Of a stretch of DNA of 64,000 bases, positions 43,356 through 51,096 are shown piece after piece (the stretch's first letter is position 1; every line of letters starts with the position of its first letter). Made by a program: the position numbers and the translations under genes. This stretch comes from SMWN01 sp965261165 (lineage in GTDB: Bacteria > Pseudomonadota > Gammaproteobacteria > Eutrophobiales > Eutrophobiaceae), in the NCBI GenBank assembly GCA_965261165.1, contig OZ253445.1, forward strand, positions 124,001-188,000, given 5' to 3'. Under the pieces are notes generated by a model. That model saw only the letters and a program-made list of their open reading frames with translations. It did no database searches and was not told where the DNA came from.

Positions 43356-44276
43356 TTATGAAAATTCCAGCATTCCTAAAGTTAATAGTTGTTGAAAACC
43401 AGCTTGAACACCCTGTAGTATTTCATCTGGTGCGCCCGCTTGTTGCAAATGTGTTAATATTTGGGCAATACTCAGCGTGCCGTTGACGTGCTGAAATAAA
43501 GGCGCAAAACCTTCAGTAAGTTCAACGGTTTGGTAATCAACCGTAGGTTCACAGCGAGACAAAGTACTGACATGTGCTTTCGTAATAAATAACTTTGGTT
43601 CTTTGTTTGTGAGTGTCTTTTTGCGCAGTGATGCTGATAGTTGTATTTTACTTAGATGCGCCCAAAGCTCAGCGTCTTCACAGGGGCATAATGCCTTTTT
43701 TAATTGCATATAAGACTGCGGAATAATCGTTACGCTGACATAGGCCGCCAGCTTAATCGGCCTATTTAATGTGGTTTCTTTCGCCTGATTTAGATTATTT
43801 TCTGAAGTAGATTCGCCTTCAAGTACCTTTTGCTTCAATGTTGCGCCAGTCCAAGACATTCCCAGTTCTGCTTCAAGGATCGCAGTTATCATAGTTAGTT
43901 CTTTTTTGGAATTTACTTTACAAATTGCAAGTTGTTCTCGTAGTTGTGATGCGAATACCGCCGCACGTTTCGTCGGATGGCAGCGCATAGTTGTTAAATT
44001 GATCAATCCCTCTAGAAGTTTTACTCCATTCTGAAGTGAAGAAACCAGACTGAAAGTGACTGGAAATTGTTGGCAAATCTGCGTCAGTATCAGATAGGCT
44101 CGCATCGATGCATCAAGTTCGATGGCATCTGGACGAATTTCCTTGAAGTCATTTAATTCGTGATCATCCAATTCATATTCTGAAAAAACTGCCGTTGATT
44201 TTTTTTGAAAGTTCTCACGTAATGTCTGATCAAACAAGAGATCAAATAGTGCACGTTCCTGCTCCAAAAAACTCAT
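43356..44276 (-). CDS. Partner protein of a DUF692/MNIO enzyme (BufC/MbnC-like, tentative)
   Basis: The start is placed at ATG 44276 (MSFLEQERALFDLLFDQTLR), ten bases after the upstream gene's stop; a longer frame starting at 44330 would overlap that gene. 306 residues. The N-terminal ~90 residues are a helical domain with the pattern LF..LFDxxLRExFxxxxxxxxxxxxLxxxExxDFxxI seen in proteins paired with DUF692 oxygenases. The middle is unassigned, with a CPCEDAE cysteine pair. The C-terminus (LFQHVNGTLSIAQILTHLQQ, then FQQLLTLGMLEFS) looks like a winged-helix or PqqD-like recognition domain. Inferred role: binding the substrate peptide or protein for the MNIO enzyme. Confidence 0.55.
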   Translation of the reverse strand: MSFLEQERALFDLLFDQTLRENFQKKSTAVFSEYELDDHELNDFKEIRPDAIELDASMRAYLILTQICQQFPVTFSLVSSLQNGVKLLEGLINLTTMRCHPTKRAAVFASQLREQLAICKVNSKKELTMITAILEAELGMSWTGATLKQKVLEGESTSENNLNQAKETTLNRPIKLAAYVSVTIIPQSYMQLKKALCPCEDAELWAHLSKIQLSASLRKKTLTNKEPKLFITKAHVSTLSRCEPTVDYQTVELTEGFAPLFQHVNGTLSIAQILTHLQQAGAPDEILQGVQAGFQQLLTLGMLEFS

Positions 44277-44286
44277 TGATGGGAGC

Positions 44287-45180
44287 TCATGCGCTACCTT
44301 CCAAACTACCAAGCAGCGGTCGGCTAACACTTTTATTTTTTACTATTTGCCGTATTTCTTCAAGTGTTGTTAAAACGGTATTTTCATTAACGCCTTCACA
44401 CTCGTAACACACTGCCTTTACATTCGGTAATTCAGGTAGCATCGTTCCAAACATTTGCCAGGTTTCTTCAAGAATCGTACATTCATGCGCATCAATATAG
44501 ATAGGTCCTGCATTACCTTTTTTTAAACGGCCTCCAGCTACATGAACTTCAACCACACGTTCGCGAGGCAATTCATTCAGAGCATCACCTACTTTTTTAC
44601 CACTGGCCATTTCATAGGAAACCAAATGCCCCATATCCAACAAAATCGCGCAATCGGTTGCTTTTGAAAGCTCACCAAAAAATTTAAACAGGGGGATCGT
44701 TCCTGCAACGAAGGTGACAGGCGGCGGCTCAATGGCAACGGGTACGGTCATTGCAGCTTGCACTTCTTTAACGCGTTCAATAGCAAGATCCAGCGAAGCT
44801 TGATTAAAGATAGGTGGAATAAAATAGCCCAGTTGTGAGGAATATCCTGCCCCTTCTTGCCAGAAACAATAGGCACAATCCTGAGCAAACCATGGAGAAT
44901 GAACAGCCTCTATGTGCCGTGCTGTTTCTTCGAGCCAAACTGATGAATTGGAGAAAGAACCACAAAAGTTAATATATGAGGGATGGAATAGAACAGGCGT
45001 ATCGGTCGCACGTATACGTTCCACTTCATCAATCACTGCATCAACCTCAACCAGACCCGCATATTCAACAAAGCTTGGGCCGTCAATATTGTTCACTAGC
45101 GCCACTGGATCAGGTTTTGACGAAAGGCTCAAGCTTGCACCAACGCCTAATGCAGGAAGTTGTTTGATAATCGTGTCCAT
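44287..45180 (-). CDS. DUF692/MNIO-family multinuclear non-haem iron enzyme
   Basis: 297 residues of TIM-barrel type. Family landmarks: LGVGASLSLS at the N-terminus, LFHPSYINF (H66), SPWFAQDCAYCFW (about 96-107, where many relatives have a His), the glutamate in VAIEPPPVTFVAG (E151), LLDMGHL (D182, H185), VVEVHVAGG (H213), YIDAHE (D230, H232) and VCYECEG (E260). These positions supply metal ligands in MbnB-like enzymes, which use two or three iron atoms to modify cysteine residues in peptides. The gene is directly followed by its helical partner gene. No small Cys-rich precursor is visible nearby, so the target is unknown. A TATAAT promoter lies upstream. Confidence 0.85.
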   Translation of the reverse strand: MDTIIKQLPALGVGASLSLSSKPDPVALVNNIDGPSFVEYAGLVEVDAVIDEVERIRATDTPVLFHPSYINFCGSFSNSSVWLEETARHIEAVHSPWFAQDCAYCFWQEGAGYSSQLGYFIPPIFNQASLDLAIERVKEVQAAMTVPVAIEPPPVTFVAGTIPLFKFFGELSKATDCAILLDMGHLVSYEMASGKKVGDALNELPRERVVEVHVAGGRLKKGNAGPIYIDAHECTILEETWQMFGTMLPELPNVKAVCYECEGVNENTVLTTLEEIRQIVKNKSVSRPLLGSLEGSA

Positions 45181-45192
45181 AGTAGTGAGTCA

Positions 45193-45220
45193 ATTATATG
45201 GTGCTGCTAATATTCCACAA
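45193..45220 (-). promoter_or_regulatory. Putative promoter of the MNIO gene pair
   Basis: On the minus strand TTGTGG (45220-45215) and a perfect TATAAT (45198-45193) are 16 bases apart, just upstream of the MNIO start at 45180. It is very close to the start codon, so the leader would be short. If real, the MNIO pair can be transcribed separately from the catalase-like gene. Confidence 0.4.
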
Positions 45221-45254
45221 CTCGGTCATTTTATTTAATGATCAGGATTGAAAA

Positions 45255-46358
45255 TCACCAGTCTAACGGTATAGAAATTTCCATTTGGTTGCTTTTGTGG
45301 CGATATTTTGAGCTGGCTTCATATACTTCTTTTCTGATGCGGTTAAGTTGACCAATGGGTCTATGTTCAGGAAGTGCATTCCAGGGAGAGAAAGACAGGT
45401 TTTCACAATATTCCTGCTGCTGTTCCGAATCGAATTTCTGTTGCAGAATTGTGATCTTTGCGACTGGGATAAAAGGGGAATCTGATTCTTTCCATAAGAT
45501 ACTGGGATCTTCAATCGGCATATATTTATCAGGATCTTGTAATTGCACTCTGAATTCAAAACACGATTCACCATTTTGCAATTCTTTTGCCATGGTTTTA
45601 TGCAGGAAATCCGGATCACTTACATCCTGCTCTATAATTTCGGATGAAATCGCACAGGACTTTACGCTGAATTTGATATTGTGTGTTCCGAGTTTATAGG
45701 CTGTATTACTAAAATATTGCGTTCTGAGTGGACTGACCGGAGGTTCTTTTAGTGTGGCGAGGCCATGTTTTAATTCGCGTAATTTCCATTTGAATGGATT
45801 AATGCCTTCAACAAAGTACAAAATTTTATTATCACTTCCAACGAATCGATTGTAGTCTTCAAGATTCGCAGCAAAAAATACGGGGCTATCATGCATTAAG
45901 AAATCTTGTGTTTCTGAACTAGAATCAGTTCTTGGTAAAACTTCGTCATAAATATTAAATAATTTTATTGCCATACCATGCGCATCTTTATCTGCATCAT
46001 GATTATCCTTCATGCTGGATCTTCCATTGGAGAAACGTATCCAGCTTTTGTAACGCTTGCCTGGTGTTTGAAAAATACCCTGCTGCAATCCTAGCTTTAT
46101 ATTTTCTAACACATCAAAATAGGCCTTAACACAAGCGTGACCTTTGGAATGTGCGCCACGGGCGACATAAGATGTTTTATTATTTTCAATGACTTTAATA
46201 AAATTATCTTTGGATCGTTGGATTTGCGCAGCTTCATCTTCTTTAATTATTTCTACAATTGTCACAGGGGAATTACTGGAAAAATGGTAATAAACAAAGG
46301 CTAAAAATAGAATGAATAGTGCTAAAAAAACCTTCAATATTTTCTTAAATAACTTCAC
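45255..46358 (-). CDS. Membrane-anchored catalase-like haem protein
   Basis: 367 residues with an N-terminal membrane segment (ILKVFLALFILFLAFVYYHF), unlike cytosolic catalases. The catalase core is recognisable: distal histidine in RGAHSKGHACVKAYF (H70), RYKSWIRFSNGR (about 102-113), DAHGMAIKLFN and QDFLMHDSPVFFAANLEDYN. Near the C-terminus RIRKEVY (R342-x3-Y346) matches the Arg-x3-Tyr haem-ligand motif. It is much shorter than true catalases (about 480-700) and resembles the minimal catalase-related group, which includes fatty-acid-hydroperoxide enzymes. The reaction is inferred to be peroxide or lipid-hydroperoxide conversion at the outer face of the inner membrane. Gene follows the dihaem cytochrome by 33 bases. 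Confidence 0.75.
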   Translation of the reverse strand: MKLFKKILKVFLALFILFLAFVYYHFSSNSPVTIVEIIKEDEAAQIQRSKDNFIKVIENNKTSYVARGAHSKGHACVKAYFDVLENIKLGLQQGIFQTPGKRYKSWIRFSNGRSSMKDNHDADKDAHGMAIKLFNIYDEVLPRTDSSSETQDFLMHDSPVFFAANLEDYNRFVGSDNKILYFVEGINPFKWKLRELKHGLATLKEPPVSPLRTQYFSNTAYKLGTHNIKFSVKSCAISSEIIEQDVSDPDFLHKTMAKELQNGESCFEFRVQLQDPDKYMPIEDPSILWKESDSPFIPVAKITILQQKFDSEQQQEYCENLSFSPWNALPEHRPIGQLNRIRKEVYEASSKYRHKSNQMEISIPLDW

Positions 46359-46391
46359 AATAATATTTAATCTGTGGCGTTGAATTTCTAC

Positions 46392-48122
46392 CTAAAGCGT
46401 CTTCATGTATTCAATTAGCTCCCATATTTCATCTTCTGTAAATGGGTCTTTTCCGTATTCTCCTGTACCATATTCATGGCCAGCATTGCTGTTTCCTTTT
46501 AGAGTAGTGTCAAACATAAAATTACCAGGTATTTTTGCACTGACATAGCCGACATTTACAGGATCAAATCCCCAGCTTCCAATATAAAAAATCTTATCCC
46601 TTTTTTCAGCAGGCAATAGCAACTGATATAAATCAGGAACAGAACCATTGTGTAAATAAGGTGCCGCAGACCAGATACCATTTAATGGTCGTGCTTTATA
46701 AGCCAGCAAAGTCTTTTCAATAACCTCCTCGCCTTTTTTAACGATTTTTCCATCAAGATATTTTGGCGGGTGTATTTCTTCAGGGTGTCCCAAATTATTG
46801 GCATCTCGTTTAGCTAATAAAACCTGAATAAAATTATTTTTTAGCACACCGCCCATAATATTATTAACGATATATAAGGCTGATGCTTTCTTCTCGAGCA
46901 CATCTCCCACTGCATAAAATCTCTTCCTGCCTTCTAATATTCCTGTCTTTCCCATACGAGAAATGGTATTTCTTGCCATCAGCGGATCTGTTTGAATAGC
47001 TCCAAGTGAGCTCATTCTGACCTTTATTTTTCTGTCAGGATCTGTTCTATCAATATCCAAATGACATGAAAGACAATATTTCTCATACAAACCTCTGCCT
47101 TTCATGGCGAGGTCATTATCTATTTTTGGGAATACATCAGGCCAGAGTGGCGAATGTAGTTTGGCGATAACCTTTTCAAGACCACGGAGGTTATCTGCCT
47201 GTATAGAGGAACTGTATCCACCATCAAAAAAACCTAGCCACTTTGTGGTTTCTGGGGTGATATCCCCAAAGACACCTATTACCTCACCCACGTTCCTTGC
47301 CAGTGCTCCCAAGCTCGAATTGGCTTGTGAGCCATCCCATTCAACATAATCATGCTGCGGGGTGTCCCACAAATATGGGTAGCTTGTCGGTGCATTAGGA
47401 CTATTGAAATTATCCTTAACCCCAGTCAGGTATAACCCTTTGTTCAATATCGCACCAAAGGCATCCAATCGAGAATAACCATAGGCCACATCGGTATGAT
47501 TACGGCGATTATAATCTTTTCTGATGTCATATTGTTCCTGCAGGCGTTGCCTTAAATCATTGCGTTCATCTTGCGATTCATTTTTGCCGTAGATTTTTGT
47601 GGCGAATCTTTTAAATTTACTTTCGTCTGACAGAGTTTTCCCCATAGACTGGACTATTTCATTCAGGAACATAGGTAAATCTATAAATGCCTGTCCGCCA
47701 TCAATGCGTATAAACTGATCATTATATTTAAGTTGTTGCGTATGACAGGCAGCGCAAGTTAATCCCATGAAATCATCATTTTTTGTAATTCCAATTGGCA
47801 GGCCATCAGGGTTATTTTTGCTTGTCTTAGCCGACAGAAAACCATAACGCAGCATGTTTTTAGAACTGCTTAAACGTTGCTCTCTATCAGCTAATTCAAG
47901 ATTTAGAAAAATATTATAGGGTAAAAGACGCGAGCCCTGATCGGTAAAATAGAAATATTCTCTGTCTTTTTTTCTCCAGTTTTGCTCAAGGTAAATTATT
48001 TTATCTGTATATAGCGCATCAGAATCAAGGATCGCAGGAGTGTCTTCGGCTAAAGCTAGCTGATTAAATAGATAAACAAGGAATGGTAAGAGAATTAGCA
48101 GATATTTTTTATAGTAGGTCAT
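46392..48122 (-). CDS. RoxA-like dihaem c-type cytochrome (peroxidase/oxygenase family)
   Basis: 576 residues with a signal peptide (YLLILLPFLVYLFNQLALAE). Two haem c sites are seen: C123-A-A-C-H127 and C350-L-S-C-H354. The N-terminal YLEQNWRKKDREYFYFTDQG, SRLLPYNIFLNLE, FMGLTCAACHT and RIDGGQAFIDLPMFL, with the C-terminal WSAAPYLHNGSVPDLYQLLL, match the long dihaem proteins related to rubber oxygenase RoxA and to MauG/CcpA peroxidases. It is periplasmic. Relatives oxidise bulky hydrophobic or aromatic substrates, or reduce peroxide. The neighbours, a lipase-like and a catalase-like protein, suggest a lipid or polyisoprenoid substrate; this is inference. Confidence 0.75.
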   Translation of the reverse strand: MTYYKKYLLILLPFLVYLFNQLALAEDTPAILDSDALYTDKIIYLEQNWRKKDREYFYFTDQGSRLLPYNIFLNLELADREQRLSSSKNMLRYGFLSAKTSKNNPDGLPIGITKNDDFMGLTCAACHTQQLKYNDQFIRIDGGQAFIDLPMFLNEIVQSMGKTLSDESKFKRFATKIYGKNESQDERNDLRQRLQEQYDIRKDYNRRNHTDVAYGYSRLDAFGAILNKGLYLTGVKDNFNSPNAPTSYPYLWDTPQHDYVEWDGSQANSSLGALARNVGEVIGVFGDITPETTKWLGFFDGGYSSSIQADNLRGLEKVIAKLHSPLWPDVFPKIDNDLAMKGRGLYEKYCLSCHLDIDRTDPDRKIKVRMSSLGAIQTDPLMARNTISRMGKTGILEGRKRFYAVGDVLEKKASALYIVNNIMGGVLKNNFIQVLLAKRDANNLGHPEEIHPPKYLDGKIVKKGEEVIEKTLLAYKARPLNGIWSAAPYLHNGSVPDLYQLLLPAEKRDKIFYIGSWGFDPVNVGYVSAKIPGNFMFDTTLKGNSNAGHEYGTGEYGKDPFTEDEIWELIEYMKTL

Positions 48123-48155
48123 ACCATATCCGCTAGGAGATTAGCTGCATATGAC

Positions 48156-49580
48156 TTAGTCTCGGGATAACAGTTCATTTAATAAATTATCCTGAAAATT
48201 AATATTGCCTGTCAGATTATTGTGTGTTTCACACAAAAATATGGCGTGATCTAAAGGGAAAAAACTATATTTATGACGTTTAACACTGGGATCTAAAGAA
48301 TTTCTTCCCAATAAAGAAGCTTTTGTCACGGAACCATCGCCCGGCTCAAGCAGCAAAGCATCGTAATCTACACCTGCTACCAGTTGCGTGATTTCGTCTG
48401 GGCTCATTCTGATTATTGATTCACCTTCAACCTCTTCTACAATAATTCTTGCAGGAGTTAATGTGCAGGCTCCGCCAAAGACTACAAATTTTGGATGATC
48501 TTCAGGTAAAGGAACCGTTAAAGACCAAACGAATCTTCTCGCACGCTCCAGATGTTTCTCAAAATAAGCACCTAATATTTCCAAGTGCTTTTCACCCTCT
48601 ATCCTATTCTCAAATTTCGCAAGGATCCGTTCCCTGACCTTTGGGGAAAATATTGACCATTGAAATCTTTTCCAAGTATCGACATGATATAAATCACGCT
48701 CTAGCGGCGCTCCATCACTTTTAACAATCCAGTTATTTAGTGGATGAGGAAATAATTGATACAGACTTGGCATGGTCGCAAGGGTTTCTGTGCCAATACT
48801 CTTAAAACCGATTTCGACACCCGTAATGAAGCGATAAAGTGTTTTGATTGACCCCAGACTAGGTGTGCCGAGCAATATAACTCGCCTGACTCTGTCGGCA
48901 CCATACATATCAATTTTCTTGTCAAAATCATTATCACTAATGACATCCTGACCACCATAACGAATGTAATAACGGGTAATCAATCCTCCCATACTATGGG
49001 CAACGACATCAACTTTTAAATCCGGGGATCCGTAATCAATCCTGATTTGATCGATAAAATCAGCAAACTGTTTTGCGGTAATAACATTATCTTGTCGCCA
49101 GTCATAATAAAAAACATAGTAATTTTTTTGATTCGGAATAACTTTTGTCCCAATCTGTGTTAGCTGGTATCCGCCTGTCTCCCCTAATGTCTTGACTATC
49201 TCTCCGTAGAAATCCTTACCAACAGCTTTATCAGAAATCGCATAGGCTTCGGCAATACTGGGTAATGGCTCTAGCGTTTCTGGATCGATGTCATAGGCAA
49301 TCTCGGAGTAATCGCTGAGAAGAATGCGGCCAATAGAACCTAACCAAAGATCATTTCCCTCATTAACGTCCCTCAGTTTACTACCCAGAACACCATGGAT
49401 AAAAACGACAGGAGGCTGATCTGCAATCTCCATTGTCTCCATATAAAGGCGATGCAAATCAGGTTTATGGATTTTACTTTTATATAAGAATCCTGAAATA
49501 AAAGCACCGAATATTATAGATCCCAGAAGAAAATATTTATTATAAAAACATTTTTTGAATAATTTAAATAAGGTTTTCAT
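48156..49580 (-). CDS. LCAT-like alpha/beta-hydrolase (lipase/acyltransferase), membrane-anchored
   Basis: 474 residues. One N-terminal membrane segment (YFLLGSIIFGAFISGFLY), an oxyanion-loop region PPVVFIHGVLGSKLRDV, and the nucleophile elbow DVVAHSMGGLITRYYI with Ser196. A C-terminal histidine is likely in FPLDHAIFL, and an aspartate in EPGDGSVTKAS. This order matches lecithin:cholesterol acyltransferase/phospholipase A-type hydrolases. It probably cleaves or transfers acyl chains on the periplasmic side. It is the first gene of the minus-strand set and has a perfect palindrome upstream. 33 bases separate it from the cytochrome gene. Confidence 0.8.
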   Translation of the reverse strand: MKTLFKLFKKCFYNKYFLLGSIIFGAFISGFLYKSKIHKPDLHRLYMETMEIADQPPVVFIHGVLGSKLRDVNEGNDLWLGSIGRILLSDYSEIAYDIDPETLEPLPSIAEAYAISDKAVGKDFYGEIVKTLGETGGYQLTQIGTKVIPNQKNYYVFYYDWRQDNVITAKQFADFIDQIRIDYGSPDLKVDVVAHSMGGLITRYYIRYGGQDVISDNDFDKKIDMYGADRVRRVILLGTPSLGSIKTLYRFITGVEIGFKSIGTETLATMPSLYQLFPHPLNNWIVKSDGAPLERDLYHVDTWKRFQWSIFSPKVRERILAKFENRIEGEKHLEILGAYFEKHLERARRFVWSLTVPLPEDHPKFVVFGGACTLTPARIIVEEVEGESIIRMSPDEITQLVAGVDYDALLLEPGDGSVTKASLLGRNSLDPSVKRHKYSFFPLDHAIFLCETHNNLTGNINFQDNLLNELLSRD

Positions 49581-49615
49581 GCCTCAAACCTAGTGGGTTT
49601 TGATAATGATTGTCC

Positions 49616-49652
49616 ATTATAATCGTCATTTTTCTTTAATGTTTAAACATTA
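49616..49652 (-). promoter_or_regulatory. Promoter with a perfect 16-bp palindrome upstream of the lipase-like gene
   Basis: TAATGTTTAAACATTA at 49637-49652 equals its own reverse complement. A -10 TATAAT (minus strand, 49621-49616) lies 15 bases downstream, so the palindrome covers the expected -35 region. It stands 57 bases before the ATG at 49580. The geometry suits an operator for a repressor or a class-II activator controlling the lipase/RoxA-like/catalase-like genes. Confidence 0.55.
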
Positions 49653-49927
49653 GAATAAACGTGATCTCATAGTACCCAATAATCACAAGAATAAAAAAAG
49701 ATAAGCGGTATAATTTCAGCGCCTAAAGTTATGCTTACAGAAGAAATTTTGTCCCCCCTGTGACTCATACATATCCGTCAACACTATCACCGAAACGAAT
49801 TGAAAGAAATGCATCAATATCTGAAAAACTGTGAATGCCATTAGAATGATTATATGTTGAAAGCATGCTATGGAATTTATTTCTACGTAACAAAAAAACT
49901 CATTGATTACGGGGCTTTTGAAGAATT
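49653..49927. other. Intergenic region, nothing recognised
   Basis: A+T-rich sequence between the lipase promoter and tRNA-Ser. A short frame on the plus strand is antisense to the tRNA and not credible. No hairpin with a T-run is seen in either direction. Confidence 0.4.
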
Positions 49928-50017
49928 TGGCGGAGAGGGAGGGATTCGAACCCTCGGAACCGATAAAGGTCCGCTGGTTTTCAAGACCAGTGCATTCAAC
50001 CGCTCTGCCACCTCTCC
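49928..50017 (-). tRNA. tRNA-Ser (TGA)
   Basis: On the minus strand acceptor GGAGAGG pairs with CCTCTCC, followed by G and an encoded CCA. The long variable arm (CGGACCTTTATCGGTTCCG region) is typical of serine tRNAs. The anticodon loop CTTGAAA gives TGA, and the T arm has GGTTCGAATCC. Total 90 bases. Confidence 0.97.
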
Positions 50018-50221
50018 AGATTTGAGGCGAGAGAATACCTGATTGCATTCATTACGAAAAGTATTATTGAAAATAACTGTTCCAAGCTGAACTTCAGTGA
50101 CTATATATATTCAGTGACTATATATTATTGGTCTATGTTTGACTTGAAAACGAGGCATCAACCTTCATACTATGCTACACTTAATCTAAATGTTGTTGTA
50201 CTTTTAAGGAGATTAAAGATA

Positions 50222-50896
50222 ATGAGCCAAACCCCAGAAATTGTTGTCCGCAGACCGAATGAGTCCATTCTGGCAACAAATAGAGTGATCAAAAACACTT
50301 ATGCGTTGCTCTCCATGACGCTACTTTTCAGCGCATTCGCTGCGTGGCTTTCCATGAGAATAAATATGCCCTATTTAGGCCCATTAATCACTTTGGGCGG
50401 CTATTTTGCACTGTTATTTCTCACTTCTGCACTAAGGAACAGTGCTTGGGGAATTTTGTCTATTTTCGCACTTACAGGTTTCATGGGCTTGACCATCGGC
50501 CCTATAATTAACTTGTACTTAAATGCCTTTTCAAATGGCGCTGAACTCGTTGCTTTGGCTATGGGCGGTACTGGGACAATATTTATCGGCCTTTCAAGCT
50601 ATGCACTAACCACCAAGAAAGATTTTAGTTTTATGGGTGGTTTTTTGATAGTCGGCATCCTTGCCGCTTTTCTGGCAGGTATTGCTGCAATGGTATTCAG
50701 CATCCCTCTCTTATCTCTGGCGGTTTCAGGCGTTTTCATCTTATTGATGTCAGGTTTAATTCTCTACCAGACAAGTGAAATCATCCATGGCGGTGAAACC
50801 AATTACATCATGGCAACAATTACGCTCTACATGTCCATCTACAACCTCTTCATGAGTTTACTGCATATATTAGGCGCTGTTGCAGGTGATGATTGA
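50222..50896 (+). CDS. BAX-inhibitor-1 (YccA/YbhL) family membrane protein
   Basis: Start at ATG 50222, after AAGGAG; a longer frame from 50114 adds non-conserved residues. 224 residues with seven membrane segments. VIKNTYALLSMTLLFSAFAA begins the first helix. The conserved ALTGFMGLTIGPIINLYLNA and the C-terminal ILYQTSEIIHGGETNYIMAT followed by ITLYMSIYNLFMSLLHILG are typical of YccA. YccA modulates the FtsH protease in E. coli; other members are pH-sensitive calcium leak channels. A terminator follows. Confidence 0.9.
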   Translation: MSQTPEIVVRRPNESILATNRVIKNTYALLSMTLLFSAFAAWLSMRINMPYLGPLITLGGYFALLFLTSALRNSAWGILSIFALTGFMGLTIGPIINLYLNAFSNGAELVALAMGGTGTIFIGLSSYALTTKKDFSFMGGFLIVGILAAFLAGIAAMVFSIPLLSLAVSGVFILLMSGLILYQTSEIIHGGETNYIMATITLYMSIYNLFMSLLHILGAVAGDD

Positions 50897-50933
50897 TTAA
50901 GCTCCAGCAGCAAGAATCTTTAATCTTCAAAAG

Positions 50934-50957
50934 CCCGAGTTAATCCTCGGGTTTTTT
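50934..50957 (+). terminator. Rho-independent terminator after the BI-1 gene
   Basis: CCCGAG (50934-50939), loop TTAATC, CTCGGG (50946-50951) followed by TTTTTT. A run of A before the stem could also let it work in reverse. Confidence 0.85.
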
Positions 50958-51096
50958 GTTTGTCACGTCGCATCCGTGCTAGCATGCGTGGCTTTGCGGC
51001 TGGGTAGTTACCGTATCTTGGTGTTGAATGCTACAGCTCAATAAATAATTAATAAAATAATTAATAAATATTTCAAGAATTTTAGAGGATCTAGGT

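Noticed and set aside
49716..50048. 110-codon minus-strand ORF
   Set aside because: Runs through tRNA-Ser; no family features.
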